From contig JASLFZ010000042.1 of NCBI GenBank assembly GCA_030150485.1, positions 1 to 13,222 of the forward strand: a stretch of 13,222 nucleotides of DNA, written 5' to 3'. Shown here piece by piece: positions 5,121 to 11,659 of the stretch (within the stretch, counting starts at the first letter, position 1; each line of letters starts with the position of its first letter). Both the position numbers and the translations under genes were made by a program. The DNA is from Candidatus Saccharimonadales bacterium. Lineage in GTDB: Bacteria; Patescibacteriota; Saccharimonadia; UBA4664; SCTI01. The notes beneath the pieces are model-generated. The model saw only the letters and a program-made list of their open reading frames with translations, did no database searches and was not told the origin of the DNA.

Positions 5121-7418
5121 ATGACGAAATTCCATTCCCAACTTCAGCGCTATCTAGCCATCTTTATGGTGGCGGTGATGGTGATGATCCAGCCAGCCGC
5201 GGTCGTGCTGGCTGATAGTCCCAGCGACGGCAGCAGCGATACTACGGCTACCACCACACCGGCCGATACAAGCACCACATCAACTCCTGCCGATACCACT
5301 TCGACCGGTACGGGGAGCACAACGGGATCGACCAGCCCCAGTAGCACCGGTAGCACAACTACCCCAACGACCACTACGCCCACCTCGACACCCTCAAGCT
5401 CGACTGCCTCTAGCTCTACTACCGGCCCCCAGACTCCGACTGGCCCTCAGGGCCCAACCGGTCCCACTGGTCCCACCGGTCCACAGACTCCAACCGGTCC
5501 TCAGAGCCCAACTGGAGCCGGCGTGACCACTCAGCCGCCGGCGTACGCCTTTAATGATGCCACTGGCAAATGGGAGCCCACCATCGTTTCATCCTTTAGC
5601 TGGGGTGGCAGCAACTGGGTGTCGCCGTTTTATAGCTACGCTCCTACCACCGGTTGGTGGCACGTTATTCCGGCGGTTACTCCGAGCAGCGCCATCAACG
5701 CTTTAACCGCGGGTAGCGGTGACCCGGCCGCGCTGCTTAATAGCATTCTGGGCGGCAGTAGCTCAAATAGCACTACCGGCCCCGGCAGCACCAACAGTAA
5801 TACGCTCACGACCGACCAAGCTCTACTCGACAACCTGATGCTCAATGGTGGTATTTTTAACAACGATACCTCGCTCGGCACCAGTGGTGACGCCAGCGTG
5901 AGTGGCAACACCAGCGCCGGTAACGCCGTTTCCGGCGCCGTCAGCGTGGTCACGAATCTGCTTAACCTACTTAACGCGATGTGGACCTTCTCCGGAACCG
6001 GCCTGTCATACTTTGTCGATAACATTATGGGCAACCAGACCGGCGACGTTACCATTACGCCCCAGACCTCAACCATCACCGCTCCGGCTGCTTGTCTGGG
6101 TGGACTTGCCTCGAACAGCCTGACCGGCCCCGACTCCACCAATACGGCCTCGCAAAACTGCAACAGCAACATAGATGTTAACGCCCAGACCAACGCCAAT
6201 ATTGTTAACAATGTGAACCTGAACGCTCAGAGCGGTAACGCTAGCGTGACCGGGAACACGCTCGGAGGCAGCGCTACGAGCGGCAACGCTACCGCCGAGC
6301 TCAACATTCTGAACCTGATCGATACCGCGATTGGCTCGAGTAACTCCTTCTTTGGGATTATCAATATCTACGGCAACCTGGATGGCGATATTCTCTTCCC
6401 GACGCTGGGCCTGAACGGTGCCGTGGCAAGCGGTACGGGTGAGGGCACCTCGGGTAATAACACCACCGGCCCGAATTCAAATAACACCACCAGCACGACC
6501 AATACCGATACCACGAACATTAACAATAACGTTAACGGTTCATTTAATAACAACATTAACCTGGCGGCGAACTCCGGTGACGCCAGCGTTACGAATAACA
6601 CCGCCGCTGGCAGCGCCACCACCGGGAGCGCGACCACAAATAGCAGCCTGTTTAACCTCTTCTACACCGACGTGTTTGCGAACAACGCGGTGCTGGTTAT
6701 CGTGAACGATATGGGTAACTGGGTGGGGCAGCTGCTCGACCTGCCGGGCTCAAACAGCTCGGAAGGAGGATTGCTAACCAGTGATGGCACCGTTCAAAAC
6801 GCCACTACCGGCCCTAACTCCAACAATACTGCGAGTACCAGTAATACCAACACGACCAACCTCAACAACACCGTAAATGGCAGCATTACCAACAATGTTA
6901 CGGCCAAAGCCACCACCGGTAGTGCCAGTGTCAGCGATAACACTCAGGGCGGCAACGCCACCAGTGGCAACGCCAGCGTATCCAGCGATATCGCTAACAT
7001 TTTCGGGAGTGCGCTGAGCATCGGCCACACCTTCGGGGTACTGTTCATCAATGTCTTCGGTAGCTGGAACGGGAGCGTGGGCGTGAATACCGTTGCCGGT
7101 ACTACTACCCCCGGGTCGGGTTCGGCGGCCCCTAGCGTTGCGGCCGCCGCGCCACTGGTAAGCCTGGTCCAGGCCGTAGCTGGTGGCCACGGGTTTGCAA
7201 GCAGCTTGGCTGGTGGTTCGGGTACGGGATCTGGAGGTGATGTCTCCGCCACGAGCCCGACTGCTACTACCTTGAACGCCGTAAAAGCCGCCGCGGTTAC
7301 TCCCCAAGCCGCCGCTAAGGCTGCTGCTAGCACCACCGGTCTACTGACCGTGCTGGCTGCTGCCACTATGCTGCTCGCCGGAGGGGCCGCCAGCCTCGAG
7401 CGCAAGCTCCGCCGCTAG
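5121..7418 (+). CDS. Large secreted repeat protein: collagen-like stretch, TGxW module, four extended TGPxSxN repeats, C-terminal anchor
   Basis: Unrecognised family, 765 residues. In order: a signal peptide (1-31, VVLA|DSP); a Thr/Ser/Pro-rich stalk (33-100); a collagen-like TGP/QTP/QGP triplet run (101-132); a module with two Y-x-(F/Y)-x-x-x-T-G-x-W half-repeats (142-184); and four extended repeats starting TGP at residues 219, 335, 449 and 563. A hydrophobic helix (about 740-757) and the basic tail ERKLRR form a membrane anchor without LPxTG. Each extended repeat has the shared Asn/Thr-rich half, then a hydrophobic half ending (M/Y/F)-G-N/S-x-x-G. Two cysteines, C325 and C347, flank the start of the second repeat and may be bridged. 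It is the largest product of the surface cluster and the likely scaffold, with the smaller repeat proteins as partners. Adhesion or envelope layering is inferred. ATG 5121 has a good ribosome site. Confidence 0.85.
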   Translation: MTKFHSQLQRYLAIFMVAVMVMIQPAAVVLADSPSDGSSDTTATTTPADTSTTSTPADTTSTGTGSTTGSTSPSSTGSTTTPTTTTPTSTPSSSTASSSTTGPQTPTGPQGPTGPTGPTGPQTPTGPQSPTGAGVTTQPPAYAFNDATGKWEPTIVSSFSWGGSNWVSPFYSYAPTTGWWHVIPAVTPSSAINALTAGSGDPAALLNSILGGSSSNSTTGPGSTNSNTLTTDQALLDNLMLNGGIFNNDTSLGTSGDASVSGNTSAGNAVSGAVSVVTNLLNLLNAMWTFSGTGLSYFVDNIMGNQTGDVTITPQTSTITAPAACLGGLASNSLTGPDSTNTASQNCNSNIDVNAQTNANIVNNVNLNAQSGNASVTGNTLGGSATSGNATAELNILNLIDTAIGSSNSFFGIINIYGNLDGDILFPTLGLNGAVASGTGEGTSGNNTTGPNSNNTTSTTNTDTTNINNNVNGSFNNNINLAANSGDASVTNNTAAGSATTGSATTNSSLFNLFYTDVFANNAVLVIVNDMGNWVGQLLDLPGSNSSEGGLLTSDGTVQNATTGPNSNNTASTSNTNTTNLNNTVNGSITNNVTAKATTGSASVSDNTQGGNATSGNASVSSDIANIFGSALSIGHTFGVLFINVFGSWNGSVGVNTVAGTTTPGSGSAAPSVAAAAPLVSLVQAVAGGHGFASSLAGGSGTGSGGDVSATSPTATTLNAVKAAAVTPQAAAKAAASTTGLLTVLAAATMLLAGGAASLERKLRR
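5421..5516 (+). repeat. Collagen-like Gly-Pro triplet run in the encoded protein
   Basis: Residues 101-132 read as TGP, QTP, TGP, QGP, TGP, TGP, TGP, QTP, TGP, QSP, TGA. Proline recurs strictly every third residue, but glycine is replaced by T or S in three of the triplets. The run is too short and interrupted for certain triple-helix formation, and may simply be an extended stalk. Confidence 0.6.
5766..7094 (+). repeat. Four tandem extended TGPxSxN repeats (about 115 residues each)
   Basis: Copies lie at about 5766-6062, 6114-6410, 6456-6746 and 6798-7094. TGP-to-TGP spacings are 116, 114 and 114 residues. First half: TTGPxSxN, Asn/Thr runs, (N)NNxN, SGxASVxxNTxxGxAxSG. Second half, absent from the smaller proteins: an NLLNL/ILNLI/LFNLF-type hydrophobic stretch, a variable part, then a V/I-rich strand and MGNQTG, YGNLDG, MGNWVG or FGSWNG. 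The regular period argues for a repeated folded domain rather than disordered low complexity. Confidence 0.78.
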
Positions 7419-7451
7419 AGCAATTTCTTCGACGCATTAGGTCATCTACTA

Positions 7452-7496
7452 AATAAGTAAACAAAGTTAACAATGTGTTAACTTTGTTTACTTATT
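7452..7496. promoter_or_regulatory. 21-bp perfect inverted repeat, probable operator (or AT-rich terminator)
   Basis: The arms 7452-7472 and 7476-7496 are perfectly complementary over 21 bp around a three-base ATG. The right arm runs into the -10-like TATTAT (7493-7498), only seven bases before ATG 7505. So the repeat covers the core promoter of the PadR-like gene and is well placed for autorepression. It also ends the transcript of the preceding gene as a long AU-rich hairpin. However, it is not followed by a T run, so termination is less certain. The message may be leaderless or nearly so. A dyad this long and perfect is rare by chance. Confidence 0.7.
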
Positions 7497-7504
7497 ATAG
7501 GGGT

Positions 7505-7870
7505 ATGAAGAAGTACGACAGCCCGTTTGCGATTCTAAGCCCCATACAGTTCGGCATATTAGCTGTTCTAGTAACGCGCTCATATACCGCCTCCGATCTC
7601 ATGCATTTGGTATCTTCGGAATCATCGCATGCTGTCACCATCTCCCGCCCGGGCATCGGCAAAGTAATAGAGGGCCTGCTCGCCAGAAGGCTCATCGCCG
7701 TTGATATCGATCTCGATCATCTTACCGCTACCAATAGCACCGTTTACCGGATCACCAGCTCAGGCATAGATCGCCTCGAAATGGCCATCCAGCAGTACCA
7801 TCGCCTCAGTCATATCGCCACCGTCAATCTGGCCCGCCGCAGACACAGCCAGACTTTTTTGCTACAATAA
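7505..7870 (+). CDS. PadR-like winged-helix transcriptional regulator
   Basis: The 121-residue product has the layout of a PadR-type winged-helix protein: a first helix FGILAVLVTRSYTASDL, a recognition-helix region SRPGIGKVIEGLLARRLI (compare the PadR pattern PGTVYxLLxxLExxGLI), and a wing ending VYRITSSGIDRLEMAI (compare YxLTxxGxxxL). A short basic tail follows (ARRRHSQ). Such proteins bind palindromic operators as dimers and are often autoregulatory. The large inverted repeat directly upstream is the obvious target. ATG 7505 is chosen because the regulator-like sequence starts there. The GTG at 7475 lies in the loop of the inverted repeat and has no ribosome site. Only AGGGG, with about one base of spacing, precedes 7505, so translation may be leaderless. 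It lies between the surface-protein genes and the PAP2-like gene. Its effector is unknown; a MarR-like or other winged-helix assignment is the alternative. Confidence 0.7.
   Translation: MKKYDSPFAILSPIQFGILAVLVTRSYTASDLMHLVSSESSHAVTISRPGIGKVIEGLLARRLIAVDIDLDHLTATNSTVYRITSSGIDRLEMAIQQYHRLSHIATVNLARRRHSQTFLLQ
7840..7868 (+). promoter_or_regulatory. Extended -10 promoter for the PAP2-like gene
   Basis: CAGACA (7840-7845, matching GACA of the -35 consensus) is followed by a 17-base spacer and TACAAT (7863-7868). TGC precedes TACAAT, giving an extended -10. The -10 overlaps the stop codon of the regulator gene. The expected start, near 7875, gives a short leader with GGGGAG (7881-7886) before ATG 7891. 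Confidence 0.5.
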
Positions 7871-7890
7871 GCCGCAAATAGGGGAGATGC

Positions 7891-8751
7891 ATGTTCAATC
7901 GATATATCGTGGTCCCGTTCGTTGTTTGGGCCATTACGCAGTTTTTGAAATTCGTGATTGCGGCCTTCCAGGGGCGGGTTGATTTTCGCTACCTCTATGG
8001 ATCAGGCGGCATGCCCAGCGTGCACTCGGCGGTGGTCACCAGCCTGGCGGTCACGGCGCTGTTGGTTGCCGGTATCCACTCAGCCATCTTTGGCATTACG
8101 GCTATTTTTGCGGCCATCGTTATGTATGACTCCTTTGGGGTGCGACGGTCGGCGGGGGAGCAGGCGGTCGCCATCAACCAGATTATTCAAAGCCTTGATA
8201 CCGACCGCCTGGATCACCCCAATATCCACTTGCGCGAAATTCTTGGCCACAAGCCAAAAGAGGTCAGCGTGGGTGCGGCGCTCGGCCTCGTACTCGGATG
8301 CCTGTTCAACTACGACAAGCTTGGCACACTCCTTAATCTAGCCACCCTTCAGGTCGGCTTCACGCTGATTTACGGCCTGGCCGTTATCGCGGTGCTGCTA
8401 ATTGTTGGTGGGGGTGTGGGCCGGGCGATGCTGCTCAAGCGCTATCGCAAGGTGGCGCTGGCGGAACAGGCGGTAAAGCGCGAGTCGTGGGTGGCTTTTC
8501 TGATGGGAATCATCGGCCTGCTCCTGGCCTTCGTGCAATACGAGAAAATTGCCGCCACTCTTTGGATTGTATGGCCGGTACTGTATCTAGTAGCCCTGGT
8601 GGCGGCCTTGGTTGTAGTATGGCAGCCCTATCGTGGGGGTAAAATTACCGCCGCTCTGGCCGAACGCAGCCTGCTGGCCGAAAAGGCCAAGTGGATGGAA
8701 GGGCCCAATAAGAAACGTCGTGCCGCGGCGGCTCGTTCGCGCAAGCGTTAA
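7891..8751 (+). CDS. Divergent PAP2 family (DUF212/YuiD-like) membrane protein with C-terminal extension
   Basis: 286 residues. The N-terminal part matches the divergent PAP2 family: GSGGMPSVHSA (37-47), YDSFGVRRSAGEQA (79-92) and LGHKPKEV (118-125). These resemble the acid-phosphatase/lipid-phosphatase motifs, with a histidine and arginines at the expected active-site positions. The family is usually about 150 residues with several membrane helices. Here residues 150-286 add three or four more hydrophobic segments and a very basic tail (KKRRAAAARSRKR). The substrate is not known. By analogy with PAP2 lipid phosphatases, a polyprenyl or phosphatidate phosphate is possible, which would suit an envelope locus. 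The start has GGGGAG four bases upstream. An ATG at 7887 is out of frame. The gene has its own promoter and terminator, so it is probably monocistronic. Confidence 0.85.
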   Translation: MFNRYIVVPFVVWAITQFLKFVIAAFQGRVDFRYLYGSGGMPSVHSAVVTSLAVTALLVAGIHSAIFGITAIFAAIVMYDSFGVRRSAGEQAVAINQIIQSLDTDRLDHPNIHLREILGHKPKEVSVGAALGLVLGCLFNYDKLGTLLNLATLQVGFTLIYGLAVIAVLLIVGGGVGRAMLLKRYRKVALAEQAVKRESWVAFLMGIIGLLLAFVQYEKIAATLWIVWPVLYLVALVAALVVVWQPYRGGKITAALAERSLLAEKAKWMEGPNKKRRAAAARSRKR

Positions 8752-8755
8752 AACG

Positions 8756-8778
8756 AGACGTATCTTCCATACGTTTTT
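8756..8778 (+). terminator. Rho-independent terminator after the PAP2-like gene
   Basis: ACGTAT (8758-8763) and ATACGT (8769-8774) pair around CTTCC, extendable by two weaker pairs, and run into TTTT. The hairpin begins five bases after the stop codon. Confidence 0.75.
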
Positions 8779-8801
8779 GGCTTACTTAGTAGTAAAAATC
8801 A

Positions 8802-8861
8802 TTGTTTTTTAATGAAATATCTGGTAATAATGTGAGGTGTCCAGAGGGCGGTCAGCGCCCT
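8802..8861 (+). promoter_or_regulatory. Promoter and 5' leader hairpin of the polysaccharide operon
   Basis: TTGTTT (8802-8807), an 18-base spacer and AATAAT (8826-8831) form a plausible promoter. Just downstream, AGGGCG (8845-8850) and CGCCCT (8856-8861) form a 6-bp GC-rich hairpin with loop GTCAG, followed by TATTTTATT. This could be an attenuator or 5'-end stabiliser. The Shine-Dalgarno AAAGGAG (8884-8890) is beyond the hairpin and unpaired in it. Confidence 0.45.
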
Positions 8862-8894
8862 TATTTTATTGTGAAGTGAGCTTAAAGGAGCGGT

Positions 8895-10247
8895 ATGTTA
8901 AAACAATCGGTTGCAATTATTGGTTTAGGCTATGTTGGTCTGCCTCTGGCTATCCTGGCGGATAAAAAGGGTTTTAAGGTGGTGGGTATTGATGCCGACG
9001 CCTCTAAGGTTGCCGCTATCCAGCAGGGTGCGAGCCCCTTTTATGATCCCGAAGTGACCGCCGATCTCGCCAAAACCAGCCTTACCGCCACCAGTGATAT
9101 CACCGCCATTGCTGATGTTGATACCATTGTGGTTTGCGTGCCAACACCCGTCGACGAGAACTACAACCCCGACCTCACCCCAGTTCGCAACGCGTGTACC
9201 GCCATTGCCCACAATCTGCACGCCGGCCAGCTGATCATCATTGAATCGACCATCAACCCGGGCGTTTGCGATGAGGTCATCATTCCTTTGCTGGAAGAGG
9301 CGAGTGGTCTTAGCTGCGGCACCGATTTTTACCTGGCGCACTGCCCGGAACGGATTAACCCTGGCGACACGCGCTGGAACGTCAGCAACATCGCGCGGGT
9401 GGTCGGCGGCAACGATGCCATCAGTCTCAAGCGGGCCACCGCTTTCTACGCGGCCGTGGTCGATGCACCAATCAAGCCGATGGGCTCGCTAAAAGAGGCC
9501 GAGGCGGTGAAGGTGGTGGAGAACTCGTTCCGCGATATCAACATCGCGTTTGTTAATGAACTGGCAATGTCGTTCACCAAGCTCGGTATCGATGTGGTGA
9601 ACGTCATCGACGGCGCTGCCACCAAGCCCTTCGCCTTTATGCCGCACTATCCCGGCGCCGGCGTGGGCGGTCACTGCATCCCGGTCGATCCGTATTACTT
9701 AATTGAGTACGCCCAGCGTAACGGCTTCAGCCACGAATTTTTGCGGGCCGCGCGTGGCATCAACAACGCCATGCCCGAGTTTGCGGTCGAGCGCTGTGCC
9801 GATGGCCTCGAAGAGGCTGGCATCCCGCTCAAAGGGGCTCGCGTAACGGTCTTGGGCCTCTCCTATAAACCTGATGTGGGTGACCTCCGCGAAAGCCCAG
9901 CCCTCGAAATTATCGAGATTCTAAAGCGCAAAGGCGCCCATGTAGCCGCCTTCGATCCGTATATTACTGCTTATGAGGGGGGGGTCCCAGCCGCCCACGC
10001 CGACGCCGAACGCGAGCCAGCCGCTTTTTACGAGACCGCCACCGCTCTTACCGCTAACGACGATCTCCGCCAGGCGGTTCAGGGCGCCGACGCCGTTCTC
10101 ATTGCCACCGCGCACGCCGAGTTCAAGCAAATTGACCCCACCTTCTTAAAGGCTGAAGGCATCAAGGTGGTCGCAGACGGGCGTAACTATCTTAACAAAG
10201 CCGCCGTCACCAAGGCCGGCTTGATTTACCGGGGTATTGGCCGATAA
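8895..10247 (+). CDS. UDP-sugar 6-dehydrogenase, UDP-HexNAc (WecC/WbpA/TviB) type
   Basis: 450 residues, full length for the UDP-glucose/GDP-mannose dehydrogenase family. These enzymes oxidise C6 of a nucleotide sugar twice with NAD+ to give a uronic acid donor. The Rossmann motif is GLGYVGLP (10-17). ESTINPG (117-123) and AHCPERINPGD (148-158) follow. The central helix has KVVENSFRDINIAFVNEL (206-223). The catalytic cysteine is C261 in GAGVGGHCIPVDPYYL. The C-terminal domain carries LGLSYKPDVGDLRESPA. The ENSFRDINIAF and CPERINPG forms are typical of the N-acetylhexosamine branch rather than UDP-glucose dehydrogenase, so UDP-GlcNAcA or UDP-ManNAcA is the likelier product, though UDP-GlcA cannot be excluded. 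ATG 8895 has AAAGGAG four bases upstream. It is first in the operon with the GT2 synthase and the lyase. Confidence 0.93.
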   Translation: MLKQSVAIIGLGYVGLPLAILADKKGFKVVGIDADASKVAAIQQGASPFYDPEVTADLAKTSLTATSDITAIADVDTIVVCVPTPVDENYNPDLTPVRNACTAIAHNLHAGQLIIIESTINPGVCDEVIIPLLEEASGLSCGTDFYLAHCPERINPGDTRWNVSNIARVVGGNDAISLKRATAFYAAVVDAPIKPMGSLKEAEAVKVVENSFRDINIAFVNELAMSFTKLGIDVVNVIDGAATKPFAFMPHYPGAGVGGHCIPVDPYYLIEYAQRNGFSHEFLRAARGINNAMPEFAVERCADGLEEAGIPLKGARVTVLGLSYKPDVGDLRESPALEIIEILKRKGAHVAAFDPYITAYEGGVPAAHADAEREPAAFYETATALTANDDLRQAVQGADAVLIATAHAEFKQIDPTFLKAEGIKVVADGRNYLNKAAVTKAGLIYRGIGR

Positions 10248-10336
10248 GCACCTCGCCCTCAGCTATCGCCGAGCCGCTTAAGCGCACTTGGCTGTTTCGG
10301 TGGGAGCAAAAACATCGGCTCATCCCACACCTGGTA

Positions 10337-11659
10337 GTGTTCTGTATTTTATGCTTTTTGGGTGCCAAGTTACTGTTTCGCTCCAACTCTTCCAACGCCT
10401 TTCTCTACGGATACGGGATCACGGTCACCTCGGTCATTTTAATGACCTTCACCATCGCCTTTACACGCTACCGCGACCCATACAACGCCGCCCTTAAGCG
10501 TCGGTTTGCGCTTCTGGCCGCACATAAACCCTTACCCGCCAACCCGCTCGTCACCTGCTTGATAGCCGTCCACAACGAGGAGGGGATTATCGAGCAGTGC
10601 GTCAACTCGGTCACGAGCCAAACCTACGCCCCCAAAGAGATTATTTTTGTTGATGATGCCAGCACCGATGGCTCGGCCGCTATTCTTGATCGGCTAGCGC
10701 GGACGCACGCTATCCGCGTGATTCATCTCGAGCACAACGTGGGCAAAAAGCGGGCGTTAAGCCGTGGCGTGCTTGAGGCCAAGGGGAGTATCTTTGCCTT
10801 TTCCGATAGTGATTCGGTGTGGGCTCCCGATGCGGTCGAAAAAACCGTTGAGATCTTCAAGTACTTTCCCGCCGTCGGCGCGGTGAGCGGCCACACCCGC
10901 GCGCTCAACGCCGATACCAACCTGCTCACCAAGGCTCAAGACTCCTGGTATGAGGGCCAGTACTCGATCCGCAAAGCCTTTGAAAGCGTGTTTAAGTCGG
11001 TGACCTGTGTATCCGGCCCGCTCGCGGTGTTCCGCCGCGAAGCGATCTTCAACTTCATGCCGGCCTGGGAGCAAGACACCTTTTTGGGCCAAGAGTTCCG
11101 CTTTGCCACCGACCGCACCCTTACCGGTATCGTGCTTGGCAGCAAGTATATTGGCGCCGGTCTGCGGCGCCGCTACCCGGACCCACGCTTTACTACCGTC
11201 AAATACCCCTTGCGCAACTGGCAGGTGATCTACTGCAAATCGGCACGGGCCTGGACGGAGGTGCCGGACACCTTCCGCCGCGTGTTAAAACAGCAGGCTC
11301 GCTGGAAGAAGAGCTTTGTGCGCAACATCTTCTTTACCGGCCGTTTTTATTGGCGCAAGCCGTTTCTGCCGGCGCTGGTGTACTATCTTCACATCGCTTT
11401 TGTGTTGCTTGGCCCGTTCGTGGCCTTTCGGCACATTATTTACCTGCCGCTGCACGGCAATCTCTACTCAATGTTCCTTTACCTGGCTGGCATTTGTTTT
11501 ATCGGCTTCATGTTTGGCCTGGCCTACAAGCTGGAGAACCCCGAATCCCACAAGTGGATTTACCGTCCGGTGATGAGTTTGCTCTCCACTCTGGTGCTTT
11601 CCTGGCTGATTTTTTACTCCATTGCAACCATTAAGAAAATGACATGGTCGCGCACCTAA
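10337..11659 (+). CDS. Processive GT2 glycosyltransferase, hyaluronan-synthase-like
   Basis: At least 440 residues. Membrane helices flank a cytosolic GT2 domain, as in hyaluronan, chitin and cellulose synthases. Numbering from GTG 10337: nucleotide-binding VDDAST (105-110), DSD (157-159), acceptor-region VTCVSGPLAVFRRE (222-235), QDTFLG (246-251), the TDRTLT version of the (D/E)DR catalytic motif (258-263), and QQARW (319-323), the QxxRW signature of processive enzymes. Four or so C-terminal helices probably form the export channel. SGPLAVFRRE, TFLG and LKQQARWKKSF closely follow the hyaluronan synthase arrangement. It extends a UDP-sugar polymer and likely uses the product of the preceding dehydrogenase. 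The start is doubtful: the frame stays open from 10196 with no ATG, GTG or TTG before 10337. The upstream translation (KRTWLFRWEQKHRLIPHLVV) looks coding and completes the first helix. The downstream gene overlaps its 3' end by 16 bases. Confidence 0.9.
   Translation: MFCILCFLGAKLLFRSNSSNAFLYGYGITVTSVILMTFTIAFTRYRDPYNAALKRRFALLAAHKPLPANPLVTCLIAVHNEEGIIEQCVNSVTSQTYAPKEIIFVDDASTDGSAAILDRLARTHAIRVIHLEHNVGKKRALSRGVLEAKGSIFAFSDSDSVWAPDAVEKTVEIFKYFPAVGAVSGHTRALNADTNLLTKAQDSWYEGQYSIRKAFESVFKSVTCVSGPLAVFRREAIFNFMPAWEQDTFLGQEFRFATDRTLTGIVLGSKYIGAGLRRRYPDPRFTTVKYPLRNWQVIYCKSARAWTEVPDTFRRVLKQQARWKKSFVRNIFFTGRFYWRKPFLPALVYYLHIAFVLLGPFVAFRHIIYLPLHGNLYSMFLYLAGICFIGFMFGLAYKLENPESHKWIYRPVMSLLSTLVLSWLIFYSIATIKKMTWSRT

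Noticed and set aside
5150..7405. Minus-strand frames opposite the large repeat gene, rich in Val/Leu/Pro
   Set aside because: Their composition is the mirror of Asn/Thr/Ser/Gly-rich codons on the + strand. There are no starts with ribosome sites and no family resemblance.
3118..7420. The Asn/Thr-rich repeats as nucleotide-level tandem repeats, a CRISPR array or a mobile element
   Set aside because: The copies agree at protein level only. Spacing and DNA sequence differ, there are no short identical repeats with unique spacers, and no transposase or terminal repeats are present.
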